NCBI GenBank assembly: GCA_934309345.1
Contig: CAKRDD010000017.1
Span: forward strand, 1-64,000
Direction of reading: 5' to 3'
Source: an uncultured Mediterraneibacter sp.
GTDB taxonomy: Bacteria; Bacillota; Clostridia; Lachnospirales; Lachnospiraceae
Length of the DNA stretch: 64,000 nt
Positions within the stretch are counted from its first letter, which is position 1. Every line of letters starts with the position of its first letter. The notes under the pieces are model-generated. The model saw nothing but the letters and a program-made list of their open reading frames with translations. It did not search any database and was not told where the DNA came from. This document shows positions 33,676-41,813 of the stretch, piece after piece. Position numbers and translations under genes: made by a program.

Positions 33676-35205
33676 ATGCGGGTGGCAATCGTTGAAAGGG
33701 ATGAAAAAGTATTAGAAGAACTGAAAAAAGGTTTGAAACGCGTAGATCCGAATTACGAGTTGGCGGGGATTGCAGGAAATGGGCAGTCTGCATATGAGCT
33801 GATAACAGTTATGCAGCCGAATCTTGTCATTATGGACATTGGACTTCCACGGATGAATAGATTAAATCTTTTGAGAAAATTACGCACGGAAGGACGCGAG
33901 TTCCGTGTGATTATTATAACAAAGGATGAAGATTTTCAGCAGGCAAAACAGGCAATCGATCTGGGGGTGGACGGGTATTTAGTACAGCCGTTCCGGCCAA
34001 TGGAACTTAAGAAGGCATTAAGCCGTATTCATGAAAAAATCAGGGACGAATATTGGATGCAGGCTTCTTTTACTGTTGAAAATGTTCTGTTAAGCTGCAG
34101 ATATGGGGAAATTATATCGAATCAGAAACTAAATGAAATGACTATCCGGAGATTTGGTTTTACAGTGGATGATCCGGGATATTTATTTACGGTTTCAATG
34201 GCAGACGAATACGAGGAGCAGAAGGAGAATGTACGTGGATTTCTCGAAGAAATCTGTAGACGTAAGTGTGGATTTTCGGCATCTGTTATATGTTCGGATC
34301 GATGGAAAAAGGTGTATCTGATTATTTACCGGGTACATGAAGCAAGGAACTGGAAAGAATATTTTCAAAAAAATGTGGTCTCTGCGTTGTGTAGAAATTT
34401 TCCGGGGACAATTATCTGTGTATGGATAGAGACAAAACAGCTGACGAAGCTGGCAGATGCAATGATTCAGGCAGGAAGTCTCATGGAATGGAATCTTCTC
34501 CAGCCACGAGGAGTTTTGATCTGTCAGCAGACGATTGAGAAATCCAAAATTGTTCCGGTGCGTTATCCGGTAGAATTAGAACAGCGAATGCGAGAAATGA
34601 TCTTCGATGAAAACAAGAAAGGAATTGCCAGACAATTTCAACTTGTTTGTGAGGAAATGAAAAGAGAAAACTATTTTCCAAAAGAAATAAAATACAGCAT
34701 CATTCGCTTTTGCATGGCGGCTGGATTAAATTATAGAAATTATGGCGGGGAGATTGATGAAACAGAAATTCTGAGCCTTATGCAGCAGATTACATATGCT
34801 ATCAGTTGGAAACAGATAGAGAAAGCGATTCAAGGTTTGGAACGGATGATATCATATAAGCATAAATTTGAGCAGTACAGTACGCTTATTCAAAAAGCAA
34901 TGGAAATCATAAGAAAAGAATATGACAGTGGTATTACATTGGAAGAAACAGCGAACCAGCTTTATGTATCTGAAGAATACCTGAGTTCCCAGTTTAAGAA
35001 AGAGACAGGATATAATTTTACAGAAACAGTGAGGAAATACAGGATAGAAAAAATAAAGGAACTTCTCAGGACAACAAAATATAAGATGAATCAGATTGCG
35101 GAGCTTGTCGGTTACTCTGATCCAAAATATATGAGTAAGGTGTTTAAAGAGGAGGAAGGGATTTTACCAACAGAATACAGACGTAACTCCAATGGGATTT
35201 CATAA
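33676..35205 (+). CDS. YesN-like response regulator with AraC output domain
   Basis: 509 residues. An N-terminal receiver (D54 in LVIMDIGLP; TKD near residue 78; P-F near residue 104) has only part of the usual acidic pair (E7-R8-D9). A long central region (about 130-400) has no recognised domain. The C-terminal ~100 residues are an AraC double helix-turn-helix (ITLEETANQLYVSEEYLSSQF and a GYSDPKYMSKVFKEEEG block). YesN-type regulators usually pair with a YesM kinase; none is adjacent, so this is an orphan. Confidence 0.88.
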   Translation: MRVAIVERDEKVLEELKKGLKRVDPNYELAGIAGNGQSAYELITVMQPNLVIMDIGLPRMNRLNLLRKLRTEGREFRVIIITKDEDFQQAKQAIDLGVDGYLVQPFRPMELKKALSRIHEKIRDEYWMQASFTVENVLLSCRYGEIISNQKLNEMTIRRFGFTVDDPGYLFTVSMADEYEEQKENVRGFLEEICRRKCGFSASVICSDRWKKVYLIIYRVHEARNWKEYFQKNVVSALCRNFPGTIICVWIETKQLTKLADAMIQAGSLMEWNLLQPRGVLICQQTIEKSKIVPVRYPVELEQRMREMIFDENKKGIARQFQLVCEEMKRENYFPKEIKYSIIRFCMAAGLNYRNYGGEIDETEILSLMQQITYAISWKQIEKAIQGLERMISYKHKFEQYSTLIQKAMEIIRKEYDSGITLEETANQLYVSEEYLSSQFKKETGYNFTETVRKYRIEKIKELLRTTKYKMNQIAELVGYSDPKYMSKVFKEEEGILPTEYRRNSNGIS

Positions 35206-35315
35206 TCAAGAGTAATTTCATGTTGCTTATGAGAAAAAATAGAGAATAAGAGCCATATTTAATTAAAAAAATACACTTTTATAAAAAATTTCACCCTTTT
35301 AAAAATAAAAAAATG

Positions 35316-35324
35316 TGCTATGAT
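35316..35324 (+). promoter_or_regulatory. Extended -10 promoter of the HPr-like gene
   Basis: TGC-TATGAT, 57 bases before the start codon; no clear -35. Confidence 0.5.
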
Positions 35325-35380
35325 ACAAGTGAAAAATGAAAAGGATTTCATAGCCACTAAGGCAGAAAGAGGTGAAAAGA

Positions 35381-35608
35381 ATGAGCACAATGAACATTAC
35401 TTTCAAACACCCGGATGAGATCATTGATTTCGTGAACACAGTATGTAAATTTGACTTTAACATGGACATGAGAAGAGGACGGGCTGTAGTAGATGCGAAG
35501 TCATTACTTGGAATCATGAATCTGGGATTGAATAACGTGATTGAACTGCAGATGTATGCAGACGATTGTACAGAACTTGAGAGACAGCTGGAAAGATTTG
35601 CAGCATAA
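35381..35608 (+). CDS. HPr-like small protein with altered active site
   Basis: 75 residues from the ATG at 35381 (AAGAGGTG upstream). Alignment by eye to HPr places H10 at the phospho-His15 position and S41 (AKSLLGIMNLG) at the regulatory Ser46 position, with the same 31-residue spacing. The H-A-R-P loop is replaced by H-P-D-E, losing the conserved Arg17. The protein is therefore HPr-like but may not transfer phosphate normally; a Crh-like regulatory role is possible. It is monocistronic with its own terminator. Confidence 0.65.
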   Translation: MSTMNITFKHPDEIIDFVNTVCKFDFNMDMRRGRAVVDAKSLLGIMNLGLNNVIELQMYADDCTELERQLERFAA

Positions 35609-35629
35609 AAAATGGAACATAAAAAATGG

Positions 35630-35659
35630 GATGTCGGGCATTTGTCCGGCATCTTTTTT
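35630..35659 (+). terminator. Intrinsic terminator of the HPr-like gene
   Basis: GATGTCGG pairs with CCGGCATC (one G-T) and is followed by T6. The T run is also the start of the long inverted repeat at 35654. Confidence 0.85.
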
Positions 35660-35695
35660 GTATATTAGGAAAGTGCTTTCCTAATATACAAAAAA
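35654..35695. repeat. Perfect 20-bp inverted repeat with 2-bp centre
   Basis: The left arm (35654-35673, T6 then GTATATTAGGAAAG) is the exact complement of the right arm (35676-35695, ending A6). The centre is TG. It could act as a rho-independent terminator in both directions or be the end of a small mobile palindromic element. Confidence 0.8.
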
Positions 35696-35776
35696 CGCTC
35701 CGCTAAGGATGCGCACTGCGGCGTACAATGTAGATGTTGCAAGCGGTCTACGTTTCCACTTCGGTCCTTGCTAAAC

Positions 35777-35833
35777 AAGCGCCACTGGCGCTTAGCAACG
35801 CCGCAGGCGCAAGAATGTGCAAGGCACATTCTT
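35777..35833. repeat. GC-rich hairpin cluster before guaA
   Basis: AAGCGCC-ACT-GGCGCTT (35777-35793, extended by GCTAA/TTAGC) and AAGAATGTGC-AAG-GCACATTCTT (35811-35833) lie side by side, with a further GC-rich palindrome between. Their base composition differs from the AT-rich surroundings. No ORF spans them. Confidence 0.7.
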
Positions 35834-35918
35834 TGTTCTAGATAGATCAGAAGGGGAATAATTACAGTGTATAGTAATAGAAATTGTGGATAAGATTTTA
35901 TTTTACATAAACAAATAC

Positions 35919-35947
35919 TTGTAAATCAACGATTACTCTACTATAAT
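35919..35947 (+). promoter_or_regulatory. sigma-A promoter of guaA
   Basis: TTGTAA (35919-35924), 17-base spacer, TATAAT (35942-35947). Confidence 0.8.
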
Positions 35948-36010
35948 GAAGAACAGAAAAATATATAGATAAAGCAAATAGTTTTAATTGGATTTTACAG
36001 GAGGAAAGAT

Positions 36011-37558
36011 TTGAAGAAAGAATTAGTAATTGTCCTTGACTTTGGTGGACAGTATAATCAGCTGGTTGCCAGACGTGTCAGGGAATGTAATGTATATTGC
36101 GAGATTTATTCTTATAAGACAGATATTGAAAAGATCAAAGCAATGAATCCGAAGGGAATCATTCTCACAGGCGGACCGAACAGCTGTTATGAGCCAGATT
36201 CACCGACTTATTCAGAAGAACTGTTCAAACTTGGCATTCCGGTTCTCGGACTGTGCTATGGTGCACAGCTGATGTCACATGTACTTGGCGGAAAAGTTGA
36301 GCGTGCTGACGTAAGAGAGTACGGTAAGACAGAAGTTCTTATTGATAAGAAAGACTCCAAAGTATTTGAGGGTGTTTCAGAGACAACAACATGCTGGATG
36401 AGCCATTTTGATTATATTTCCAAAATTGCTCCGGGATTTGAAATTACAGCACACACTGCTGACTGTCCGGTCGCAGCAGCTGAGAATGCAGCTGAAAAAC
36501 TGTATGCAATCCAGTTCCATCCAGAAGTACTTCATACAGTAGAAGGAACAAAGATGATCAACAACTTTGTTAAAAATGTATGTGAATGTGCAGGCGACTG
36601 GAAGATGGATGCTTTTGTTGAGAATACAATCGCAGAGATCCGCGAGAAGGTTGGAAACGGAAGAGTATTGCTCGCACTGTCAGGTGGGGTTGACTCTTCA
36701 GTGGCAGCAGGTCTTCTTTCCAAAGCAATCGGAAAACAGCTTACTTGTGTATTCGTAGATCACGGACTTCTTCGTAAAAATGAAGGAGATGAGGTTGAGG
36801 CAATCTTCGGACCAGAAGGCCAGTTCGACCTGAATTTTATCCGCGTAAATGCACAGGAAAGATATTATAATAAACTTGCAGGAGTTACAGAACCAGAAGC
36901 AAAACGTAAGATTATTGGTGAGGAATTCATCCGTATCTTTGAAGAAGAAGCAAAGAAGATCGGTACTGTTGAATTCCTTGCACAGGGAACAATTTATCCG
37001 GACGTTGTAGAGAGTGGTCTTGGCGGAGAATCCGCAGTGATCAAATCTCACCACAATGTAGGAGGACTTCCGGATTTCGTAGATTTCAAAGAAATCATTG
37101 AGCCGCTTCGTGACCTTTTCAAAGATGAGGTTCGTAAAGCAGGACTTGAGCTCGGACTTCCTGAAAGACTCGTATTCCGTCAGCCATTCCCAGGACCGGG
37201 ACTTGGAGTACGTATCATCGGCGAAGTAACAGCTGAGAAAGTTCGTATCGTTCAGGACGCAGATGCGATTTATCGTGAAGAGATTGAAAACGCAGGTCTT
37301 GATAAGACAATCGGACAGTATTTCGCAGCACTTACGAATATGAGAAGTGTTGGTGTTATGGGTGATGAAAGAACTTATGATTATGCTGTAGCCCTTAGAG
37401 CTGTTAATACGATTGATTTCATGACTGCGGAGGCAGCGGAGATTCCGTATGAAGTTTTGAATAAGGTAATGAGCAGAGTTATAAATGAAGTTCGCGGGGT
37501 GAATAGAATATTCTATGATCTGACGAGTAAGCCACCGGGAACGATTGAGTTTGAGTAG
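36011..37558 (+). CDS. guaA: GMP synthase (glutamine-hydrolysing)
   Basis: 515 residues starting at TTG with AGGAGGAAAG upstream. It converts XMP to GMP. The N-terminal glutamine amidotransferase has the nucleophile in GLCYGAQLM near residue 80 and FHPEV near residue 168; the ATP-pyrophosphatase P-loop is LALSGGVDSSVAA near residue 222; the C-terminal dimerisation domain ends in KPPGTIEFE. The 3' end of guaA is a known integration site for genomic islands, and a tyrosine integrase gene lies 470 bases downstream. Confidence 0.97.
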   Translation: MKKELVIVLDFGGQYNQLVARRVRECNVYCEIYSYKTDIEKIKAMNPKGIILTGGPNSCYEPDSPTYSEELFKLGIPVLGLCYGAQLMSHVLGGKVERADVREYGKTEVLIDKKDSKVFEGVSETTTCWMSHFDYISKIAPGFEITAHTADCPVAAAENAAEKLYAIQFHPEVLHTVEGTKMINNFVKNVCECAGDWKMDAFVENTIAEIREKVGNGRVLLALSGGVDSSVAAGLLSKAIGKQLTCVFVDHGLLRKNEGDEVEAIFGPEGQFDLNFIRVNAQERYYNKLAGVTEPEAKRKIIGEEFIRIFEEEAKKIGTVEFLAQGTIYPDVVESGLGGESAVIKSHHNVGGLPDFVDFKEIIEPLRDLFKDEVRKAGLELGLPERLVFRQPFPGPGLGVRIIGEVTAEKVRIVQDADAIYREEIENAGLDKTIGQYFAALTNMRSVGVMGDERTYDYAVALRAVNTIDFMTAEAAEIPYEVLNKVMSRVINEVRGVNRIFYDLTSKPPGTIEFE

Positions 37559-37828
37559 AACATTTTTTGCTCGAATCCCTCTAAAATAGGGGGGTTCGGG
37601 CTCTTTTTTTACTTTCGTGATACACTTTTGATACACTTTTTGTAGCCAAAAGATATTATGAAACAAATCGTTGAGTAAATTCTTATATCTAAAAAGGATA
37701 TTTTTGTTCTGAAAATATATCCATTTTTCCAAAAAAACAAAAAACTTCATAACTGATTTAGTAATACACGATATTTTATCCCATATGTATTTTGAAAGAA
37801 CAAATACAGAGCAAGGAGGATAAAAATT
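37559..37828. mobile_element. Left junction region of the integrated element
   Basis: The stretch between guaA and the excisionase-like gene holds the guaA terminator and then AT-rich DNA with a short direct repeat GATACACTTTT / GATACACTTTTT (37619 and 37630). The attachment core is expected within or just after the last codons of guaA. No second copy of the guaA 3' end was found in the window, so the right end lies beyond base 64000. Confidence 0.55.
37569..37610 (+). terminator. Intrinsic terminator of guaA
   Basis: GCTCGAATCCCTC pairs with GGGGGGTTCGGGC over 13 positions including G-T pairs, followed by a run of seven T. Confidence 0.88.
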
Positions 37829-38020
37829 ATGTATAAAACAGATGTATTTATTTCAGCAGAGGAAATTAAAGAGATAGTTGGTATTTCTAAATCAAAGGCC
37901 TACAGTCTTATTCAGCAATTGAATGCAGAGCTTAAAGAGAAAGGTTATTTAACAGTAACCGGAAGAGTGAGCAGAAAATATTTTGAAGAAAGATTTTATG
38001 GCTTGTTAGAAAAAGAATAG
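37829..38020 (+). CDS. Excisionase-like HTH protein
   Basis: 63 residues. A helix-turn-helix (FISAEEIKEIVGISKSKAYS) is followed by a wing-like segment (GYLTVTGRVSRKYFEERFYG). Small proteins of this type precede tyrosine integrases in Firmicutes integrative elements and direct excision or regulate int. AAGGAGG precedes the ATG. The integrase starts 11 bases after its stop. Confidence 0.75.
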   Translation: MYKTDVFISAEEIKEIVGISKSKAYSLIQQLNAELKEKGYLTVTGRVSRKYFEERFYGLLEKE

Positions 38021-38030
38021 GAGGAAATGG

Positions 38031-39119
38031 ATGGCTGTTTACAAGGACAAAAAACGTGGAACCTGGTATACCTCTTTTCCATATGTGGATTGGACTGGGA
38101 AACGTTGTCGGAAACTAAAACGTGGATTTTTGACGAAAAAAGAGGCTCAGAATTGGGAAAATCATTTCAAGCTTCAAAAGGCAAATAGTCTAGATATGAC
38201 ATTTGATGATTTTTTCGGAATCTATGAAGCCGATGTAAAACCAAAAATCCGATACAATACCTGGTGTACAAAAGAGCATATCATAAAAACAAAGATACTT
38301 CCGTATTTCAAAGACTTGAGTATGCGAGATATTACACCGAGAGATATCATCAAATGGCAAAACATAATGAGAGAATCCATCAACAATAAAGGCAAAGAAT
38401 ATACGGGGACATATTTAAAAACTGTACAAGCACAACTTTCGAGTATTTTTAATCATGCTGTACGTTTTTATGAACTTCCGACTAATCCGGTAAGAGTTGC
38501 AGGTCCAATGGGACAGAATGAATCAGATGAAATGAAATTCTGGACAAAGGAAGAGTATATGAAGTTTATCCCAACTATGGCGAATAAGCCATATTCTTAT
38601 ATGGTATTTGAACTTTTATATTGGTGTGGGATCCGTCTGGGTGAACTTAGGGCACTTACACCTGCTGACTTTGACTTTGAGACAAATATGCTTTCTATTA
38701 CAAAGTCATATCAGAGAATAAAAGGCGAAGATATTATTACGAAGCCGAAAACAAAGAGAAGTATTCGTAAAGTTATAATGCCGGAAACGGTTGCAAATGA
38801 AATGAAGGATTTTATTAATAGTATCTATGGAATAACACCAGACGATAGACTTTTTCCAATTTCCAAATCCTATTTACATCATGAAATGGATAGGGGTGTA
38901 AAGGAAAGTGGTGTAAAACGAATCAGAGTTCATGATCTTAGACATTCACATGTTTCACTACTTATCAATATGGGATTTTCAGCTGTTGCGATTGCTAACA
39001 GAGTAGGTCATGAGTCTGAGAAGATTACATATAAATACGCTCATTTGTTTCCAAGCATACAGGGGGAAATGGCAGAGGCTCTTGAAGAAGAATGGAGGGA
39101 AGGTTTTTATGTCGGCTAA
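38031..39119 (+). CDS. int: Tyrosine integrase
   Basis: 362 residues. The N-terminus (YKDKKRGTWYTSFPYVDWTGK) is an arm-binding AP2-like domain; residues ~60-150 are the core-binding SAM-like domain; the catalytic domain has R in WCGIRLGELRAL, H-x-x-R in VHDLRHSH, and H and Y in VGHESEKITYKYAHL. It should integrate the element into the guaA 3' end. The stop overlaps the next gene by 11 bases. Confidence 0.93.
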   Translation: MAVYKDKKRGTWYTSFPYVDWTGKRCRKLKRGFLTKKEAQNWENHFKLQKANSLDMTFDDFFGIYEADVKPKIRYNTWCTKEHIIKTKILPYFKDLSMRDITPRDIIKWQNIMRESINNKGKEYTGTYLKTVQAQLSSIFNHAVRFYELPTNPVRVAGPMGQNESDEMKFWTKEEYMKFIPTMANKPYSYMVFELLYWCGIRLGELRALTPADFDFETNMLSITKSYQRIKGEDIITKPKTKRSIRKVIMPETVANEMKDFINSIYGITPDDRLFPISKSYLHHEMDRGVKESGVKRIRVHDLRHSHVSLLINMGFSAVAIANRVGHESEKITYKYAHLFPSIQGEMAEALEEEWREGFYVG

Positions 39120-39501
39120 AAGATATGATAGCAAAAATCGGTGGAGAAATAAATCAATAGCGTTTCGAGGATCACCAGAAGAGGCAGCAGAATTGGATAA
39201 GAGATGGAGATTATGTGGATATTCAAGTAAGCAGGACTACTTGCTTGATAGTGTTTTACATCAGCAAGTAATTGCAAAAGGAAATCCAATGATGCTTGTA
39301 GCATTTAGAGATGAACTTAAAGAAATATTGAATCAGCTTCTTCGAATTCAGAATGCTTCAGAAATGGATGAAGAATTATTAACACCAATACGAACAATGT
39401 TGGAGATTCTTGAAGCATTTAAGGAAAATGAAGAGAAAGAAGAACAAAAAGAAGAAAATAAGTTCTTGCAAAAGAAAGTATATCGGGGAATCGAAAAGTA
39501 G
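39109..39501 (+). CDS. MobC/ribbon-helix-helix-like element protein
   Basis: 130 residues from the ATG at 39109, chosen because GGAGGGAAGG lies before it and because the upstream frame is inside int. It is basic at the N-terminus (KRYDSKNRWRNKSIAFRGSPEE), then helical, with a charged coiled-coil tail (KENEEKEEQKEE). The opening resembles plasmid mobilisation accessory proteins of the MobC type, which bind oriT; no relaxase is in the window, so this is tentative. Confidence 0.5.
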   Translation: MSAKRYDSKNRWRNKSIAFRGSPEEAAELDKRWRLCGYSSKQDYLLDSVLHQQVIAKGNPMMLVAFRDELKEILNQLLRIQNASEMDEELLTPIRTMLEILEAFKENEEKEEQKEENKFLQKKVYRGIEK

Positions 39502-39518
39502 AAAAGGAGTGTTTCAGT

Positions 39519-39977
39519 ATGAGTAATACAGCGATAGGAGCAAAAAAGAACGAACTCATTTTTAAAAACGGAAGTCATAGAAAATTTTATGAGAAATGGT
39601 TACCGAAATGTCGGCATCAAGATGTATACCATAAAGCATTAATTTATTGTCTTGGATTGAACGAAGATACGAGAAATCATATTAGCGAGATTTATAATTT
39701 TGAAAGCGGATATGTACAGACGGAGTGTCTGCAGGAAGGCTGGATTACAAGTGGGGCTGTAAAAGTGATAAGAATGGCATTCAACTTATATTGTAATGGA
39801 ACTCCAAGTGTTAATGATTATAAGAAACAGGAAGATCAGTTACAGGAATGTAGTCAATATACAGTTGAAGAATTATTTTGCAGTGGATATGCAAGATATT
39901 TTTGGGAGGCAATAAAACTCAGATATCCGGAGTATTGTTTTTATATTGATCTGGAGGATTTGTATGATAAAGCTTAG
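39519..39977 (+). CDS. DUF6075-like hypothetical protein
   Basis: 152 residues, soluble, no signal. It begins with ELIFKNGSHRKFYEKWLPKC and contains DVYHKALIYCLGLNEDTR and GWITSGAVKVIRMAFNLY, a pattern I recall from DUF6075 proteins in clostridial plasmids and integrative elements. Function unknown. AAAAGGAG precedes the ATG and its end overlaps the next gene. Confidence 0.65.
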   Translation: MSNTAIGAKKNELIFKNGSHRKFYEKWLPKCRHQDVYHKALIYCLGLNEDTRNHISEIYNFESGYVQTECLQEGWITSGAVKVIRMAFNLYCNGTPSVNDYKKQEDQLQECSQYTVEELFCSGYARYFWEAIKLRYPEYCFYIDLEDLYDKA

Positions 39978-40149
39978 GGTACAAGGAACAAAACATAATA
40001 TTCATCAGTTTTATAAGACGATAGCAAAATGTCCGGAAATAAAAATTATGCAGGTATCAGAAATTTATTCTAATAAAGGTACAAATAGATATTTTAGATG
40101 GTATGCAGATATTCAAATCATAGAATCAAAGGAGAACGAAAATGAGTAA
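39964..40149 (+). CDS. DUF3970-like small protein
   Basis: 61 residues from the ATG at 39964, which has GGAGG upstream. The MIKLRVQGTKHNIHQFYK start is that of DUF3970 proteins, found on plasmids and integrative elements beside partition genes. Function unknown. It overlaps the preceding gene by 14 and parA by 8 bases. Confidence 0.6.
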   Translation: MIKLRVQGTKHNIHQFYKTIAKCPEIKIMQVSEIYSNKGTNRYFRWYADIQIIESKENENE

Positions 40150-40924
40150 AGTTATTATATGCGGAAACCAGAAAGGCGGAGTTGCCAAGACCACTACAGT
40201 AGTGAATTTAGGGATTGGACTTGCCCGTAAAGGAAAAAAAGTATTGGTGATTGATAACGATCCACAGGGATCCCTTACAGAAGCACTTGGATATCAAGAG
40301 CCAGACAGACTGGAAATAACATTGGCGCAAGTGATGGATTGGGTATTAAATGAAGAGAAATTCGATTTAAATGCAGGAATACTTCATCACGCGGAAGGTG
40401 TGGACTTAATGCCAGCGAATATTGAATTGTCTGGTGTGGAAACATCACTTGTAGGGATCATGAGTAGTGAGACAGTATTAAAGGAATATATAGAAATGAT
40501 TGATGATCGATATGATTATATTATTGTAGACTGTTCTCCAAACTTAGGACAACTTACATTAAATGCGCTTGTAGCGGCAGATGAAATTATTATTCCAGTG
40601 CAAGCTGCGTATCTTTCAATTAAAGGACTTGAACAGCTTCTTAAGACAATCAGCAGGGTAAAAAGAAAGATGAATCCAAAACTTCATATTATGGGGATTC
40701 TTCTTACGATGGTAGATTACAGAACGAATTATGCAAATGAGATTACGGATGTCTTATACCAGGTATATGGAAATAGTATTCATATCTTTGAAAATGTGAT
40801 ACCGATGTCGGTGCGTGCAGCAGAAACTCCTGCAGAAGGAATCAGTATTTATAAACATGATGCAAAAGGAAAGGTTGCACAAGCATATGAGACACTGACG
40901 CAGGAGGTGATTAATCGTGAGTAA
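40142..40924 (+). CDS. parA: ParA/Soj-type partition ATPase
   Basis: 260 residues. The deviant Walker A motif GNQKGGVAKTTT lies at residues ~7-18, Walker A' and switch regions follow (VIDNDPQGSLT, DYIIVDCSPNLGQLT). Works with ParB to segregate plasmids or stabilise integrative elements. AAGGAG precedes the ATG; it overlaps parB by 8 bases. Confidence 0.93.
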   Translation: MSKVIICGNQKGGVAKTTTVVNLGIGLARKGKKVLVIDNDPQGSLTEALGYQEPDRLEITLAQVMDWVLNEEKFDLNAGILHHAEGVDLMPANIELSGVETSLVGIMSSETVLKEYIEMIDDRYDYIIVDCSPNLGQLTLNALVAADEIIIPVQAAYLSIKGLEQLLKTISRVKRKMNPKLHIMGILLTMVDYRTNYANEITDVLYQVYGNSIHIFENVIPMSVRAAETPAEGISIYKHDAKGKVAQAYETLTQEVINRE

Positions 40925-41813
40925 GAGAAATCTTGGATCTAAGATTAAACTATCTTCATATGATGATATGTTTGGAGTGAATGTGGCAGAAAATGAGAAT
41001 GTCAATGTAGAAAATCAGATTAAGGATGTGGCTCTAAGTGAGCTTCATCCATTTAAGAATCATCCATTTAAAGTTATCGATGATGAAAAAATGGATGAGA
41101 TGGTGGAAAGCGTAAAGCAGTATGGTGTTTTAGTTCCAGCTATTGTAAGAGAGCGTGCAGAAGGTGGATATGAATTAATATCTGGTCATAGAAGACATCA
41201 TGCAGCAGCACTTGCCGGATTAGAAGAAATGCCTGTAATAGTAAAAAACTGTGATGATGATGAATCAACAGTAATCATGGTAGATGCCAATATCCAACGA
41301 GAAGACATTTCTGTTAGTGAAAAAGCAAAGGCATATCGAATGAAATATGATGCAATGAAGCATCAGGGTGCATCAGGTGGAATTTCTTTAGCGGAAATGA
41401 GTGAATCGGCTGGAGAAAGCAGAAAAACAATACAGAGATTAATTTATCTATCCAATCTGACAGAAGAATTATTGGAACTGATTGATAATAAAAAGATTGG
41501 TATTGCTCAGGGTGTAGATCTTGCTTTTATTCCAAAAGAAGAACAAAATGTGGTTTTTCGTGTAATGCAAAAGGCAGGTGTATATATTAACATGGAACAG
41601 TCGGCACGTATTAAGAATGCAGTAAAGGAAGGTCTTTTTAATGAGCAGTGGTTGTTAGAAATATTGAGTTACAAGAAGCCGCCAGTTCGCAAAGTAGTGT
41701 TCAATCAGAATAAGTTAGATTCTTATTTTGAACCGAATATGACGAATGAAGATATAGAGGGAGTTATTGTGAAGCTATTAGAGGAATGGAAAATGAAAGG
41801 AGGGCAGGTATAG
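40917..41813 (+). CDS. parB: ParB/Spo0J-family partition protein
   Basis: 298 residues. The N-terminal ParB domain has LHPFKNHPFKV and ISGHRRHHAAALAG (CTP-binding region); NIQREDISVSEKAKAYRMK leads to a helix-turn-helix near residue 165. The C-terminal ~100 residues are variable. Starts at GTG, overlapping parA. A parS site was not identified. Confidence 0.92.
   Translation: MSKRNLGSKIKLSSYDDMFGVNVAENENVNVENQIKDVALSELHPFKNHPFKVIDDEKMDEMVESVKQYGVLVPAIVRERAEGGYELISGHRRHHAAALAGLEEMPVIVKNCDDDESTVIMVDANIQREDISVSEKAKAYRMKYDAMKHQGASGGISLAEMSESAGESRKTIQRLIYLSNLTEELLELIDNKKIGIAQGVDLAFIPKEEQNVVFRVMQKAGVYINMEQSARIKNAVKEGLFNEQWLLEILSYKKPPVRKVVFNQNKLDSYFEPNMTNEDIEGVIVKLLEEWKMKGGQV

Noticed and set aside
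35885..35893. TGTGGATAA before guaA as an origin signal
   Set aside because: A single DnaA-box-like word also occurs elsewhere (for example near 16630), and no cluster is present.
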